A DNA stretch of 64,000 nt from assembly GCA_017308595.1 (NCBI GenBank), contig JAFKER010000015.1, positions 124,001 through 188,000 of the forward strand, given 5' to 3'. The position numbers and the translations under genes are program-made. This DNA is from Afipia sp. Lineage in GTDB: Bacteria > Pseudomonadota > Alphaproteobacteria > Rhizobiales > Xanthobacteraceae. Numbering within the stretch: the first letter of the stretch is position 1; each line of letters begins with the position of its first letter. Shown piece by piece: positions 19,005 to 27,554 of the stretch. The notes under the pieces were generated by a model. The model was not told where the DNA came from. It saw only the letters and a program-made list of their open reading frames with translations, and did not search any database.

Positions 19005-20453
19005 ATGTCGTTCCGGGACCGCTCTTGGCCGATTACAGTAACAGTCCCACTCGCCGTAGCAGCGCTGATGGTACTGTTCGGAGTCGTACTATCCGAACGA
19101 GTTCTTTCTCGTCTAAACGAGACGCAAGAGCGTCACCTCGTCGATCTCTCACAGAGCTATCTCGACGGCCTCTCATCCGCAATCGGTCCCTCAATTCTAC
19201 GCGAAGACAACTGGGAGGTCTTCGACGCGATTGCGCGAGCACAGGAACTCCACAAAAGCCTTCACCCATCCCAAACAATTGTAACTAACGCTGATGGCGC
19301 CGTAATAGCGGCTTCTGATCCTAAAACGCACCCGATTGGTTCAATTGTTCCCAGGGGAAACATCACTAGCAGTCCAACCGAGAGCGAAAGCTTCAGCTTC
19401 GATGCCGGAGCGACTACAGCGAGCGCAATTCGAGTGTTGTCTTATCCGGGACGGATTGCCGGTATTATCTACGCCACGTTTGATACCCGGCATCTCGCCG
19501 CCGAACGCAGAGATGTCGTTATGGCCCTCGTTCTTACTAACAGCATTTTGACTATCTTGTTGGCCGCGGCCGGATGGCTCCTGGTTGCGCGGATGATGCA
19601 GCCAGTCCGGATACTTGCCGCGCATCTGGGTGTTGCGCGAGAGAGCATGGCTGAACCCATCCCTGAGAGCGTGGTATCCAAGACAAAGGGCGAATTCGAG
19701 CGGCTTTTTTTGGGCTACAACGCGCTCGTGCGGTCGATCAAGGAAAAGGAAGATCTCAGCCGGCGACTCGCGGAGGAAAAACGTCTCAGCAGCCTCGGAC
19801 GTCTTGCGTCAGCTTTAGCCCATGAGATCAACAATCCACTTGGAGGTCTTTTCAATGCGCTAGCCACTCTGAAGACACATGGCTATTTGGCAAACATTCG
19901 CGAAGGCAGTTTGGGCTTGCTAGAACGCGGCCTGATTGGCATTCGCGATGTTGTTCGAACAACGTTGACGATATATCGAACGGATGTCACGGCGCGGCAT
20001 TTGACGGCCCCTGATATCGACGATTTGGCTTTGCTGATCGCGCCAGAAGCTCGCCGTAAGTTCGTTGAGATAAGTATTCAGAACACATTAACTGGTCCTA
20101 TCCCGCTTCCGAGTACGCCGATCCGGCAGGCTGTGCTCAATCTACTTCTTAACGCCGTGGACGCCGCTCCTGCGGGCTCTGGCGTTGAGCTGTCCGCCGC
20201 CGCGACTATGAGGCATTTAGAAATTTCCGTTACCGATCGCGGCGCAGGTATTCCAAAGATTGCGGCCGAAGTCCTTACAGGGCAACCGGGCGCACCTCCG
20301 TTGCTTGACGGCGGCGGCTTAGGTCTATGGACCACCGGACGCTTGATCGCCGACCTCGGTGGACAAATTGAAGTAAAGCATCCAGCAGTCGGCGGCACTT
20401 CGGTAAAACTGCTCATTCCACTGTTGCGTGAGGAATTATCCAATGTTGCGTAA
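19005..20453 (+). CDS. aioS: Sensor histidine kinase AioS
   Basis: A 482-residue inner-membrane kinase. Helix 1 about residues 11-30, periplasmic domain about 31-170, helix 2 about 171-195, then a linker with coiled-coil character. Phospho-acceptor His273 lies in SALAHEINNPLGG; the ATPase domain has N-box NLLLNAVDAAP, G1 DRGAGIP and G2 GGGLGLW. It starts four bases after aioX and overlaps aioR. With AioX it senses periplasmic arsenite and phosphorylates AioR. A fragment of a second copy is at 45757-46040. Confidence 0.92.
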   Translation: MSFRDRSWPITVTVPLAVAALMVLFGVVLSERVLSRLNETQERHLVDLSQSYLDGLSSAIGPSILREDNWEVFDAIARAQELHKSLHPSQTIVTNADGAVIAASDPKTHPIGSIVPRGNITSSPTESESFSFDAGATTASAIRVLSYPGRIAGIIYATFDTRHLAAERRDVVMALVLTNSILTILLAAAGWLLVARMMQPVRILAAHLGVARESMAEPIPESVVSKTKGEFERLFLGYNALVRSIKEKEDLSRRLAEEKRLSSLGRLASALAHEINNPLGGLFNALATLKTHGYLANIREGSLGLLERGLIGIRDVVRTTLTIYRTDVTARHLTAPDIDDLALLIAPEARRKFVEISIQNTLTGPIPLPSTPIRQAVLNLLLNAVDAAPAGSGVELSAAATMRHLEISVTDRGAGIPKIAAEVLTGQPGAPPLLDGGGLGLWTTGRLIADLGGQIEVKHPAVGGTSVKLLIPLLREELSNVA

Positions 20454-21762
20454 CGAGCGGGTCATCGGCCTTGTCGAAGACGACCAGATCATGGGCGAAA
20501 GCCTTGTTCAACGGCTGGCGCTGGAGAGTGTCACGGTCAAATGGTGGCAACGTGGCCGTGACGCGGTGAATGAAATACCTTTCAGTCAGCTGGAAGCCAT
20601 CGTTTGCGATATCCGCCTTCCGGACATCAGCGGAGAAGACCTTTTCCGGCAGACGGCGAGATCATCGAACGCACCGCCATTTCTTTTTATTACCGGTCAT
20701 GGAGACATCGATCAGGCTGTACGGCTGATGCGGGCTGGCGCTGCAGACTATTTCATGAAGCCGTTCGAAATTGACGATTTCCTGGTTCGCTTAGGTGAAT
20801 TGATGCGACCGCACGCAGCCGGGGGCGACGGTATACTTGGACTTTCACCGGCAATGAAAGAACTCGAGCGGTTGTTACTGCGCGTTGCGAAGCTGAATTC
20901 AACCGTCATGATCACGGGTGAAACTGGCAGTGGCAAGGAGGTTGCCGCCCGATTTCTCCATGCGATGTCCGGCACAGAAAACCGTCCGTTCATGGCGGTC
21001 AATTGCGCGGCCATTCCCGGTGATCTTTTAGAAAGCGAATTGCTTGGCCACGAGAAAGGAGCTTTTACAGGCGCCTCTCAACGCCATTTGGGATACGCGG
21101 AGCGCGCCGGGGACGGAATTCTCTTCCTCGATGAAATCGGCGAGCTTCGCGCCGAGCTCCAGGCAAAACTGCTTCGCCTGATCGAAGATAGATCGTTCTT
21201 TCGTGTCGGCGGAGAACGTCCGATACCATTCAAAGGCCGGCTGCTCATCGCAACGAATGCAGATCTCACAAAATTGGTAGAGGCCGGAAAATTTCGTGAA
21301 GATCTCTATTACCGCATCAATGTCGTATCGGTCAAAATTCCACCGTTGAGAGAGCGCCCTGACGATATTTCCTGGCTGATGGAGAAATTCTTCGCGGACA
21401 GCTCTGCGCGCATCGGTACTTCGTTGAAGGGTATTGGCGCACTCGCGGAGGAAGCTGCCCTCGCCTATCATTGGCCCGGCAACGTTCGTGAACTCCGCAA
21501 TCGGATGGAGCGGGCGGTAGCGCTGGGAATGGGACAATGGGTGATGCCGGGTGATCTGTTCCCAGAGCAATCCGATCAGAGTTCGTCACCCCTCGCCGTC
21601 GGATCGCTCGAGGACGCGCGCCAGCACGCCGAGAAACGGCATATCGCGCGAGCCCTAGCGGCAACCCACGGCGAGATCGGAGCAGCTTCAAAATTGTTGG
21701 GGATCGGACGCACCACGCTCTGGGATAAGATGCGCCGTCTCGGGTTAAGCGCCGAAGACTAA
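20443..21762 (+). CDS. aioR: Sigma54-dependent response regulator AioR
   Basis: A 439-residue NtrC-class activator. Receiver with VEDD acidic pocket, Asp56 in VCDIRLPDISG and Lys in YFMKPFE; AAA+ domain with Walker A GETGSGKE, the sigma54-contact loop GAFTGAS and Walker B FLDEIGE; Fis-type helix-turn-helix at the end (IGAASKLLGIGRTTLWDKM). Start ATG 20443 has GAGGAA upstream and overlaps aioS; an ATG at 20428 is in frame. Its predicted target is the sigma54-type promoter just downstream, ahead of aioBA. Confidence 0.93.
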   Translation: MLRNERVIGLVEDDQIMGESLVQRLALESVTVKWWQRGRDAVNEIPFSQLEAIVCDIRLPDISGEDLFRQTARSSNAPPFLFITGHGDIDQAVRLMRAGAADYFMKPFEIDDFLVRLGELMRPHAAGGDGILGLSPAMKELERLLLRVAKLNSTVMITGETGSGKEVAARFLHAMSGTENRPFMAVNCAAIPGDLLESELLGHEKGAFTGASQRHLGYAERAGDGILFLDEIGELRAELQAKLLRLIEDRSFFRVGGERPIPFKGRLLIATNADLTKLVEAGKFREDLYYRINVVSVKIPPLRERPDDISWLMEKFFADSSARIGTSLKGIGALAEEAALAYHWPGNVRELRNRMERAVALGMGQWVMPGDLFPEQSDQSSSPLAVGSLEDARQHAEKRHIARALAATHGEIGAASKLLGIGRTTLWDKMRRLGLSAED

Positions 21763-21808
21763 GGCGCGCACAGCCCGGCGTTCGTTCTTCCGAACCAACG
21801 GCAACGCA

Positions 21809-21832
21809 CCATGTTCGGAAATCCGAACATGG
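21809..21832. promoter_or_regulatory. 24-bp perfect palindrome upstream of aioB
   Basis: Arms CCATGTTCGGA and TCCGAACATGG around AA. A related smaller repeat, GTTCTTCCGAAC, lies at 21784-21795. The pair shares the TTCCGAAC core and is a candidate AioR or repressor site. No U-run follows, so a simple terminator for aioR is less likely. Its right end overlaps the -24 element. Confidence 0.5.
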
Positions 21833-21844
21833 TCACGGGTTCGC
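21830..21844 (+). promoter_or_regulatory. Sigma54-type (-24/-12) promoter of aioBA
   Basis: TGGTCACGGGTTCGC has GG and GC ten bases apart, the essential spacing of RpoN promoters; it departs from consensus at TTCGC in place of TTGC. It lies about 115 bases before aioB and directly after aioR, an RpoN activator, as described for other aio operons. Confidence 0.6.
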
Positions 21845-21959
21845 GTCATTTCCAAATAGAATTTGATTGAATCATCAGCGTTATTGCTGCTGGCCCGTCT
21901 CCTGCAAGGTCGTCATTCGTCCGATGGGACCAATGAACTGTGATCTGGGGAGATCAGGA

Positions 21960-22481
21960 ATGAAACGATGCGACAATCTCGTCGACGTGGGTCGACGGCA
22001 GTTTTTAAGTGGCGCAGGTGCCGCGACTGCGGCGGCCGCAGCAGTGGCGATGATTCCGCAGGAGGCCAAAGCTGACGGCACTGCCGCTCTGGTGAAATAT
22101 CCGGCGAACCGACTCGCCAACATCAAAGAGCTGAAACCAAACGATCCCTTCCAAGTCAGCTATCCTGACGCAGATGCGCCAGGCGTCCTGCTAAAGCTCG
22201 GTCAGAAGGTTCCCGGAGGTGTTGGCCCCGATGGCGACGTGGTCGGCTTCTCGACGGTCTGCCCTCATAAGGGCTTTCCACTTACCTACAACGGGTCCGA
22301 CCGGACTATGAACTGTCCTGGCCATTATTCGCGCTTCGACTGCGAAAAAGGCGGACAGCAGGTCTGGGGACAGGCGACTCAGAACCTCCCGCAATACGCG
22401 CTGCGCGTGGACGATAAGGGCGACGTATACGCCGAAGGCGTGGACGAACTTCTCTACGGCCGCCTTTCCAACGTCCTCTGA
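21960..22481 (+). CDS. aioB: Arsenite oxidase small (Rieske) subunit AioB
   Basis: A 173-residue Tat-exported Rieske protein. Start ATG 21960 follows GGGGAGA; twin-arginine signal GRRQFLSGAG leads to an Ala-rich core ending near AKA. Cluster ligands are Cys101 and His103 (CPHKG) and Cys119 and His122 (CPGHYS). The two positions that carry a disulfide in bc1-type Rieske proteins are Phe106 and Gly121 here. AioB passes electrons from AioA to a cytochrome c or similar acceptor in the periplasm. It co-exports the signal-less AioA. A TTG at 21867 is an unlikely earlier start. Confidence 0.95.
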   Translation: MKRCDNLVDVGRRQFLSGAGAATAAAAAVAMIPQEAKADGTAALVKYPANRLANIKELKPNDPFQVSYPDADAPGVLLKLGQKVPGGVGPDGDVVGFSTVCPHKGFPLTYNGSDRTMNCPGHYSRFDCEKGGQQVWGQATQNLPQYALRVDDKGDVYAEGVDELLYGRLSNVL

Positions 22482-22494
22482 GGGAGCAAAAATC

Positions 22495-24969
22495 ATGAGC
22501 TACAAGCGTCAGATTGGACGACTTCCGATCGTCCCCGCGAATGCCAAGGAACAGAACGTCGTCTGTCACTACTGCATCGTCGGATGCGGCTACAAAGCCT
22601 ACACATGGGATGCACGTTACGAGGGTGGAACAGCCCCGGGTGACAACAAGTTTGGCGTTGACCTGTCAAAACAGCAGGATGCTGACACTGCCGCCTGGTA
22701 TCCGCCGTCGATGTACAACATTGTCAAACAGGATGGACGCGACGTCCATATCGTCATCAAGCCTGACAAGGAATGTGTCGTCAATTCGGGACTGGGATCA
22801 CCCCGCGGTGCTCGAATGGCCGAAATGAGTTATTCGCGGCAGCGCAATACGCAGCTTCAGCGCCTCACCGATCCTCTGGTTTGGCGCTACGGCCAGCTTC
22901 AACCCACGAGCTGGGACGATGCCCTCGATCTGGTCGCGCGAGTCACCGCTTCAGTAATCGCGTCACAGGGCGAAGACGGCCTGTTTGTGTCGGCCTTCGA
23001 CCACGGAGGCGCAGGTGGCGGTTACGAGAATACCTGGGGCACCGGCAAGCTCTACTTCGGCGCGATGAAGGTCAAGAACATCCGAATCCATAATCGACCG
23101 GCCTACAATTCCGAAGTTCATGGATCGCGCGACATGGGTGTCGGCGAACTGAACAACTGCTACGAGGATGCGGAACTCGCCGATACCATCGTTGCCGTCG
23201 GGACCAACGCTCTCGAGACCCAAACCAACTATTTCCTGAATCATTGGGTGCCAAATCTCCGCGGCACGTCCATGGACAAGAAGAAAGCCGAATTCGGGAA
23301 CGAGGCAGCGGATCGTGCGCGTATCGTCATTGTCGATCCTCGACGTACCGTCACTGTAAATGCGTGTGAAGCTGAAGCCGGAAAGGAAAACGTCCTTCAC
23401 CTGGCGATCAATTCCGGCACTGATCTGATCCTGTTCAACGCTTGGCTGACATATGCCGCGGAAAAGGGCTGGATCGACAAACCGTTCATCGCGGCCTCCA
23501 CCAAGGACTTCGACAAAGCGATCTCAGCGAACAAGGTTTCGATCGCGGACGCGGCAAAAACAACCGGTCTCAGCGAAGCCGATATCGTTAAAGCCATCAC
23601 CTGGATCGCGGAGCCAAAAGCCGGCAATGCTCGCCGCCGGACCATGTTCACCTACGAGAAGGGTTTGATCTGGGGAAATGACAATTACCGGACCAATCAA
23701 TCCCTGGTGAATCTGGCACTCGCGACCGGCAATGTTGGTAGGCCCGGCGGCGGCTGCGTTCGAATGGGCGGACATCAGGAAGGCTATTCCCGGCCATCCG
23801 ATGCTCATGTCGGACGTCCTGCGGCATACGTCGATCAATTGCTCATCAGCGGTAAAGGTGGCGTTCATCACATCTGGGCGTGCGACCATTACAAGACCAC
23901 TCTCAATGCGATGGAATTCAAGCGCGTTTACAAGAAGCGCACCGACATCGTGAAAGACGCAATGAATGCAGTCCCCTATGGCGACCGAAATGCGATGGTG
24001 AAGGCCATCGTTGACGCCATCGGCAAGGGTGGATTGTTTGCCGTCGATGTCGACATTGTGCCGACCAAAATCGGCGAGGCATGTCATGTCATTCTGCCCG
24101 CAGCCACCTCAGGTGAAATGAACCTGACGTCGATGAATGGTGAGCGCCGTATGCGGCTCACCGAGCGCTATATGGACCCGCCCGGCAATGCCATGCCCGA
24201 TTGTCTGATTGCGGCCCGCATCGCAAACCACATGGAGCGTGTGTTCCGCGAGACGGGCAAAGGAGACATTGCGGACAAATTCAAGGGCTTCGACTGGAAG
24301 ACCGAAGAAGATGCGTTCATGGATGGCTATTCCAAGCACGAAAAAGGCGGCGAGTTTGTCACCTATGCACGCCTACGAACGATGGGCACTAACGGCTTCC
24401 AGGAGCCCGCCGTGCGTGTCGAAACTGCCGATGGAAAGGAAAAAATCGTCGGAACGAAGCGCCTGTTTGCTGACGGGAAATTCAACTCCAAGGACGGCAA
24501 GGCAACCTTTTCTTCGACACAGTGGCGTGGGCTGCAAGCCGCAGGAAAGCAGGCCGAGAAAGACAAGTTCGCGTTCCTTATCAACAACGGGCGCGCCAAC
24601 ATGATCTGGCAAAGCGCCTATCTGGACGTGGACAACGAGTTCGTCATGGATCGGTGGCCTTACCCGTTCATCGAAATGAACCCACAGGATATGGCGGAGC
24701 TGAAACTCAAGAATGGCGACTTGGTCGAAATCTATAACGACAACGGGTCAACACAGGCCATGGTCTATCCGACCGCGTCCGCGAAGCGGAAGCAAGCGTT
24801 CATGCTATTTGCCTATCCTACCGGCGTCCAAGGCAACGTCGTTTCCAAAGGCGTGAACGAGTTCATTATCCCGAACTACAAGCAGACATGGGGAAACATC
24901 CGAAAGATTTCAGATGCCCCAGAAGGAGTCCGCCACCTGACGTTCAAGTCAAAAGAGTACACGGCTTGA
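22495..24969 (+). CDS. aioA: Arsenite oxidase large molybdopterin subunit AioA
   Basis: An 824-residue DMSO-reductase-family enzyme that oxidises As(III) to As(V) in the periplasm. Cys24, Cys27 and Cys31 (CHYCIVGC) hold the [3Fe-4S] cluster; the fourth ligand position is non-Cys, as in known AioA. HNRPAYNSEVHGSRDMGVGE and VGRPGGGCVRMGGHQEGY are arsenite oxidase signatures of the molybdopterin region. There is no signal peptide, as expected for a protein carried by AioB through Tat. Thirteen bases separate it from aioB. Length matches the family. Confidence 0.97.
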   Translation: MSYKRQIGRLPIVPANAKEQNVVCHYCIVGCGYKAYTWDARYEGGTAPGDNKFGVDLSKQQDADTAAWYPPSMYNIVKQDGRDVHIVIKPDKECVVNSGLGSPRGARMAEMSYSRQRNTQLQRLTDPLVWRYGQLQPTSWDDALDLVARVTASVIASQGEDGLFVSAFDHGGAGGGYENTWGTGKLYFGAMKVKNIRIHNRPAYNSEVHGSRDMGVGELNNCYEDAELADTIVAVGTNALETQTNYFLNHWVPNLRGTSMDKKKAEFGNEAADRARIVIVDPRRTVTVNACEAEAGKENVLHLAINSGTDLILFNAWLTYAAEKGWIDKPFIAASTKDFDKAISANKVSIADAAKTTGLSEADIVKAITWIAEPKAGNARRRTMFTYEKGLIWGNDNYRTNQSLVNLALATGNVGRPGGGCVRMGGHQEGYSRPSDAHVGRPAAYVDQLLISGKGGVHHIWACDHYKTTLNAMEFKRVYKKRTDIVKDAMNAVPYGDRNAMVKAIVDAIGKGGLFAVDVDIVPTKIGEACHVILPAATSGEMNLTSMNGERRMRLTERYMDPPGNAMPDCLIAARIANHMERVFRETGKGDIADKFKGFDWKTEEDAFMDGYSKHEKGGEFVTYARLRTMGTNGFQEPAVRVETADGKEKIVGTKRLFADGKFNSKDGKATFSSTQWRGLQAAGKQAEKDKFAFLINNGRANMIWQSAYLDVDNEFVMDRWPYPFIEMNPQDMAELKLKNGDLVEIYNDNGSTQAMVYPTASAKRKQAFMLFAYPTGVQGNVVSKGVNEFIIPNYKQTWGNIRKISDAPEGVRHLTFKSKEYTA

Positions 24970-24975
24970 TAGCAA

Positions 24976-25001
24976 CGAGGAGCGCAGTAATGCGCTCCTC
25001 G
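24976..25001 (+). other. Strong intra-operon hairpin between aioA and moeA
   Basis: Perfect 11-bp stem (CGAGGAGCGCA / TGCGCTCCTCG) with loop GTAA, seven bases after the aioA stop. No U-run follows. It could stabilise the aioBA message end or lower moeA expression; this is inference. Confidence 0.5.
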
Positions 25002-25024
25002 CCTTCCGCGGTGGGGATATTTCG

Positions 25025-26311
25025 ATGAATGTTCGATCTGAACTTGCGACAGCCCGCGCAATCGATGATTGCATGCTCGGCGTTACCGCGTTGCCGCCTG
25101 ACCACGCGAGACGCGCTATCCTCGACGGCGTGCGTGAAATCGACGGCGTGGAAACCAAATCGATATCAGAACTCTTCGGTAGAATTGCAGCGGCAGATAT
25201 TCTGTCAGAAGTCGCCCTACCCCGTTTCGACAATTCCGCCGTCGACGGCTTTGCGCTACACGCCGACGATCTTCTCCGAGAGATACCCCTCACCCTTAGG
25301 ATCGCTGGCAAAGCCGCTGCGGGACACGCTATGGCGCAAAGCCTGCAAGCCGGCTCAGCCGCTCGCGTCCTGACCGGAGCCCGTGTGCCGGAAGGCGCTG
25401 TGGCCATAGTGCTTGAAGAAAGAACCACCCGATCGTCGTCCGGCGTGACGTTCCATGCTTTGCCGCGCGAGGGAGCCAACATTCGCGGTCGCGGCGAGGA
25501 CGTTTCTGCAGGGACGACGGTCGTAGCGAAAGGCACTGTGATCGACGCAAGACACATCGCAATCCTCGCTGCGTCAGGAAACGCTCGAATTCCCGTCAAA
25601 CGGAAATTGCGTATAGGCATCCTGTCGACCGGCGACGAATTGGTTGAGGCCGGACGCGAAATCGCTCCCAGCGCGATCGTTGACACGAACGGGCCGATGC
25701 TTCGCTCACTGCTGGAATCGGCGGCGTTCTCTGTTTCGGATCTCGGCATCGTTCCAGACGATCGAGATGCGGTTGCGAGAGCAATGCTCGATGCCGCGTC
25801 ACATCTGGATCTGTTGCTGACATCCGGAGGTGTGGCAGGCAGCGACGCCGATCACATTGCGCGCGCGATCGTGGATGCTGGCGGAAAATGCGAAACCTTG
25901 AAGCTGGCGCTGCGTCCTGGAAAGCCGATCGGAAAAGGTTCGATTGACAGTATGCAAGTGTTGGCGCTCCCGGGAAATCCAGTTGCTGCTCTTGTAAACT
26001 TTCTTCTGTTTGGGCGCCCGCTGGTCCGAGCCCTCCTTGGAGCCGCGGATAGGAACGCAATCTCCCCGCGAGCGCGCACTGCCGAAATCTTCGATCACAA
26101 GGTCGGCAGAACAGAATTCGTGCCGGTCCGTATCCAGCATCACGATACGGACGGCATTCCGGTCGTCAGCAAGCTCGGTCGCGGAGGCTCCGCCAGGTTG
26201 CTGCCTTTGGTCATGTCGGATGGCTTTGCGGAAATCGAGCCTGACGTCGGGGATGTAGACCTCGGCGCGACCGTGAGATTTCACCCTTTCTCCGCGGCGT
26301 TCACCCTTTAA
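25025..26311 (+). CDS. moeA: Molybdopterin molybdotransferase MoeA
   Basis: A 428-residue MoeA, which inserts molybdate into adenylated molybdopterin to complete the cofactor used by AioA. Signatures: LPRFDNSAVDGFAL, GSAARVLTGARVPEGA, GILSTGDEL, and LLTSGGVAGSDADH followed by LALRPGKPIGKG and ALPGNPVAAL. It is encoded directly after aioA, a common arrangement in aio loci. In several other alphaproteobacterial aio operons a cytochrome c gene precedes moeA; none is present here. Confidence 0.94.
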   Translation: MNVRSELATARAIDDCMLGVTALPPDHARRAILDGVREIDGVETKSISELFGRIAAADILSEVALPRFDNSAVDGFALHADDLLREIPLTLRIAGKAAAGHAMAQSLQAGSAARVLTGARVPEGAVAIVLEERTTRSSSGVTFHALPREGANIRGRGEDVSAGTTVVAKGTVIDARHIAILAASGNARIPVKRKLRIGILSTGDELVEAGREIAPSAIVDTNGPMLRSLLESAAFSVSDLGIVPDDRDAVARAMLDAASHLDLLLTSGGVAGSDADHIARAIVDAGGKCETLKLALRPGKPIGKGSIDSMQVLALPGNPVAALVNFLLFGRPLVRALLGAADRNAISPRARTAEIFDHKVGRTEFVPVRIQHHDTDGIPVVSKLGRGGSARLLPLVMSDGFAEIEPDVGDVDLGATVRFHPFSAAFTL

Positions 26312-26343
26312 GCGAATAGCGAGAGCGTAGAGAGCCGGCTCGC

Positions 26344-26367
26344 CGCCGAACTTACGTTCGACGGCGC
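26344..26367. terminator. Possible bidirectional terminator
   Basis: Imperfect hairpin (CGCCGAAC / GTTCGACGGCG with a small bulge, loop TTAC) in the 70-base gap between convergent moeA and the second pstS. The U-run is poor. Confidence 0.3.
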
Positions 26368-26381
26368 CTCGTTGTTGTCAT

Positions 26382-27398
26382 CTACTGTCCGAATTCCGAC
26401 TTCAGATAATTTTCGACTTGCTGCACAAGAGGTTTGGGCAGTGGCACATAGTGCAGCGAGTCTGCCTGTGCCTGTCCGCTTTCCAGTGCCCATTTGAAAA
26501 AATTCAGGGCGACTTTCGAGCGTGCTGTATCCTTCGGTTGTTTTTGCATGATGACGAATGAAGTGGCCGTGATTGGAAACGCGTTTTCGCCAGGTGCATC
26601 GGTCATAATCAAAAAGAAGTCCTTTGATCCACCCCAGTCAGCTCCGGCAGCGGCGGCTTGAAAGGTCTCGGCGTTTGGCTGAACGAACCGGCCGGCTCTG
26701 TTCTGTACAAGCCCGTATGCCAGCTTGTTCTGTACGGCGTAGGCGTACTCAACGTAGCCTATCGAATTCTTAGCCAACGCAACAAAAGCCGCGACCCCCT
26801 CGTTGCCCTTGCCGCCTGCGCCAACCGGCCATTCAACCGTCGTGCCTTCACCAACCTTCTGCTTCCATTCGGGACTCATCTTGGCAAGATAATTAGCCCA
26901 ATTGAAAGTCGTTCCCGATCCATCGGAGCGGTGAACGACCGAGATGGTCGCTGAGGGAAGATTGATGGTCGGGTTAAGGGAGCGGATTGCTGGATCATCC
27001 CACGACTTTATCTTGCCGAGGAATATATCGGCCAACAGGGCACCGGTGAAATGCAGATCGCCCGCACCCACGCCGTCGATGTTCACGACGGGTACGACGC
27101 CGCCAATCACCAAAGGAAACTGTCTCAATCCGTCCTTTGCCAGTTCATTCGGCTTCAATGGCATGTCAGACGCGCAGAAGTCCACGGTGGAAGAACGTAT
27201 CTGCTGCAAGCCAGCGCCAGATCCGATCGACTGATAATTGATCTTGTCGCCCGTCTTCGTTTGGTAGTCGGCTGCCCATTTCCACAAGATCGGAAAAACG
27301 AATGTCGATCCGGCCCCGGCAGTTTCGGCTGCGCCTGCAGCGGTCGCTGGAAGACTGATTGCGGTGGCCAGAACGAGTACCTGAAAAAGCTTGTGCAT
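26382..27398 (-). CDS. pstS: Second PstS-type phosphate-binding protein
   Basis: About 338 residues, paralogous to the PstS at 16604. Start ATG 27398 follows AGGGGAG; signal peptide MHKLFQVLVLATAISLPATA, then TAGAGSTFVFPILWKW. Binding-loop motifs SIGSGAGLQQI, FCASDMPL and RSDGSGTTFNWANYL are intact. Note Cys in FCASDMPL where the other copy has FGASDMPL. It has its own PHO box and stands alone, divergent from arsR-arsC-GAPDH-arsJ. Orphan pstS copies in arsenic islands may raise phosphate-over-arsenate selectivity or bind arsenate; neither is shown. Confidence 0.92.
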   Translation of the reverse strand: MHKLFQVLVLATAISLPATAAGAAETAGAGSTFVFPILWKWAADYQTKTGDKINYQSIGSGAGLQQIRSSTVDFCASDMPLKPNELAKDGLRQFPLVIGGVVPVVNIDGVGAGDLHFTGALLADIFLGKIKSWDDPAIRSLNPTINLPSATISVVHRSDGSGTTFNWANYLAKMSPEWKQKVGEGTTVEWPVGAGGKGNEGVAAFVALAKNSIGYVEYAYAVQNKLAYGLVQNRAGRFVQPNAETFQAAAAGADWGGSKDFFLIMTDAPGENAFPITATSFVIMQKQPKDTARSKVALNFFKWALESGQAQADSLHYVPLPKPLVQQVENYLKSEFGQ

Positions 27399-27447
27399 TT
27401 GGCTCCCCTTGGTTATATGTCTACCAGTCTGGACATATAGACAAAAA

Positions 27448-27465
27448 ATGACATGCAAATGACGG
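27448..27465 (-). promoter_or_regulatory. PHO box upstream of the second pstS
   Basis: Minus strand CCGTCAT-TTGC-ATGTCAT, two heptamers with a four-base spacer, about 50 bases before the ATG. Good match to the PhoB-binding pattern. Confidence 0.75.
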
Positions 27466-27488
27466 CTAAATTTGCCCAGAAAGGTTCA

Positions 27489-27506
27489 GTGTCATCAACG
27501 CGTCAC
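27489..27506 (+). promoter_or_regulatory. Weak PHO-box-like site facing arsR-arsC
   Basis: Plus strand GTGTCAT-CAAC-GCGTCAC has correct spacing; the first heptamer matches six of seven consensus positions, the second only four. It lies about 50 bases before the fusion gene. Confidence 0.35.
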
Positions 27507-27512
27507 GCAACT

Positions 27513-27530
27513 TGTCGATAAATACCGACA
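27513..27530. promoter_or_regulatory. Candidate ArsR operator of the arsR-arsC fusion operon
   Basis: Inverted repeat TGTCG-ATAAATAC-CGACA 25 bases before the GTG start; position suits autorepression by the ArsR half of the fusion. Confidence 0.4.
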
Positions 27531-27554
27531 GAATAGAATATCGCGAGGGCTAAC

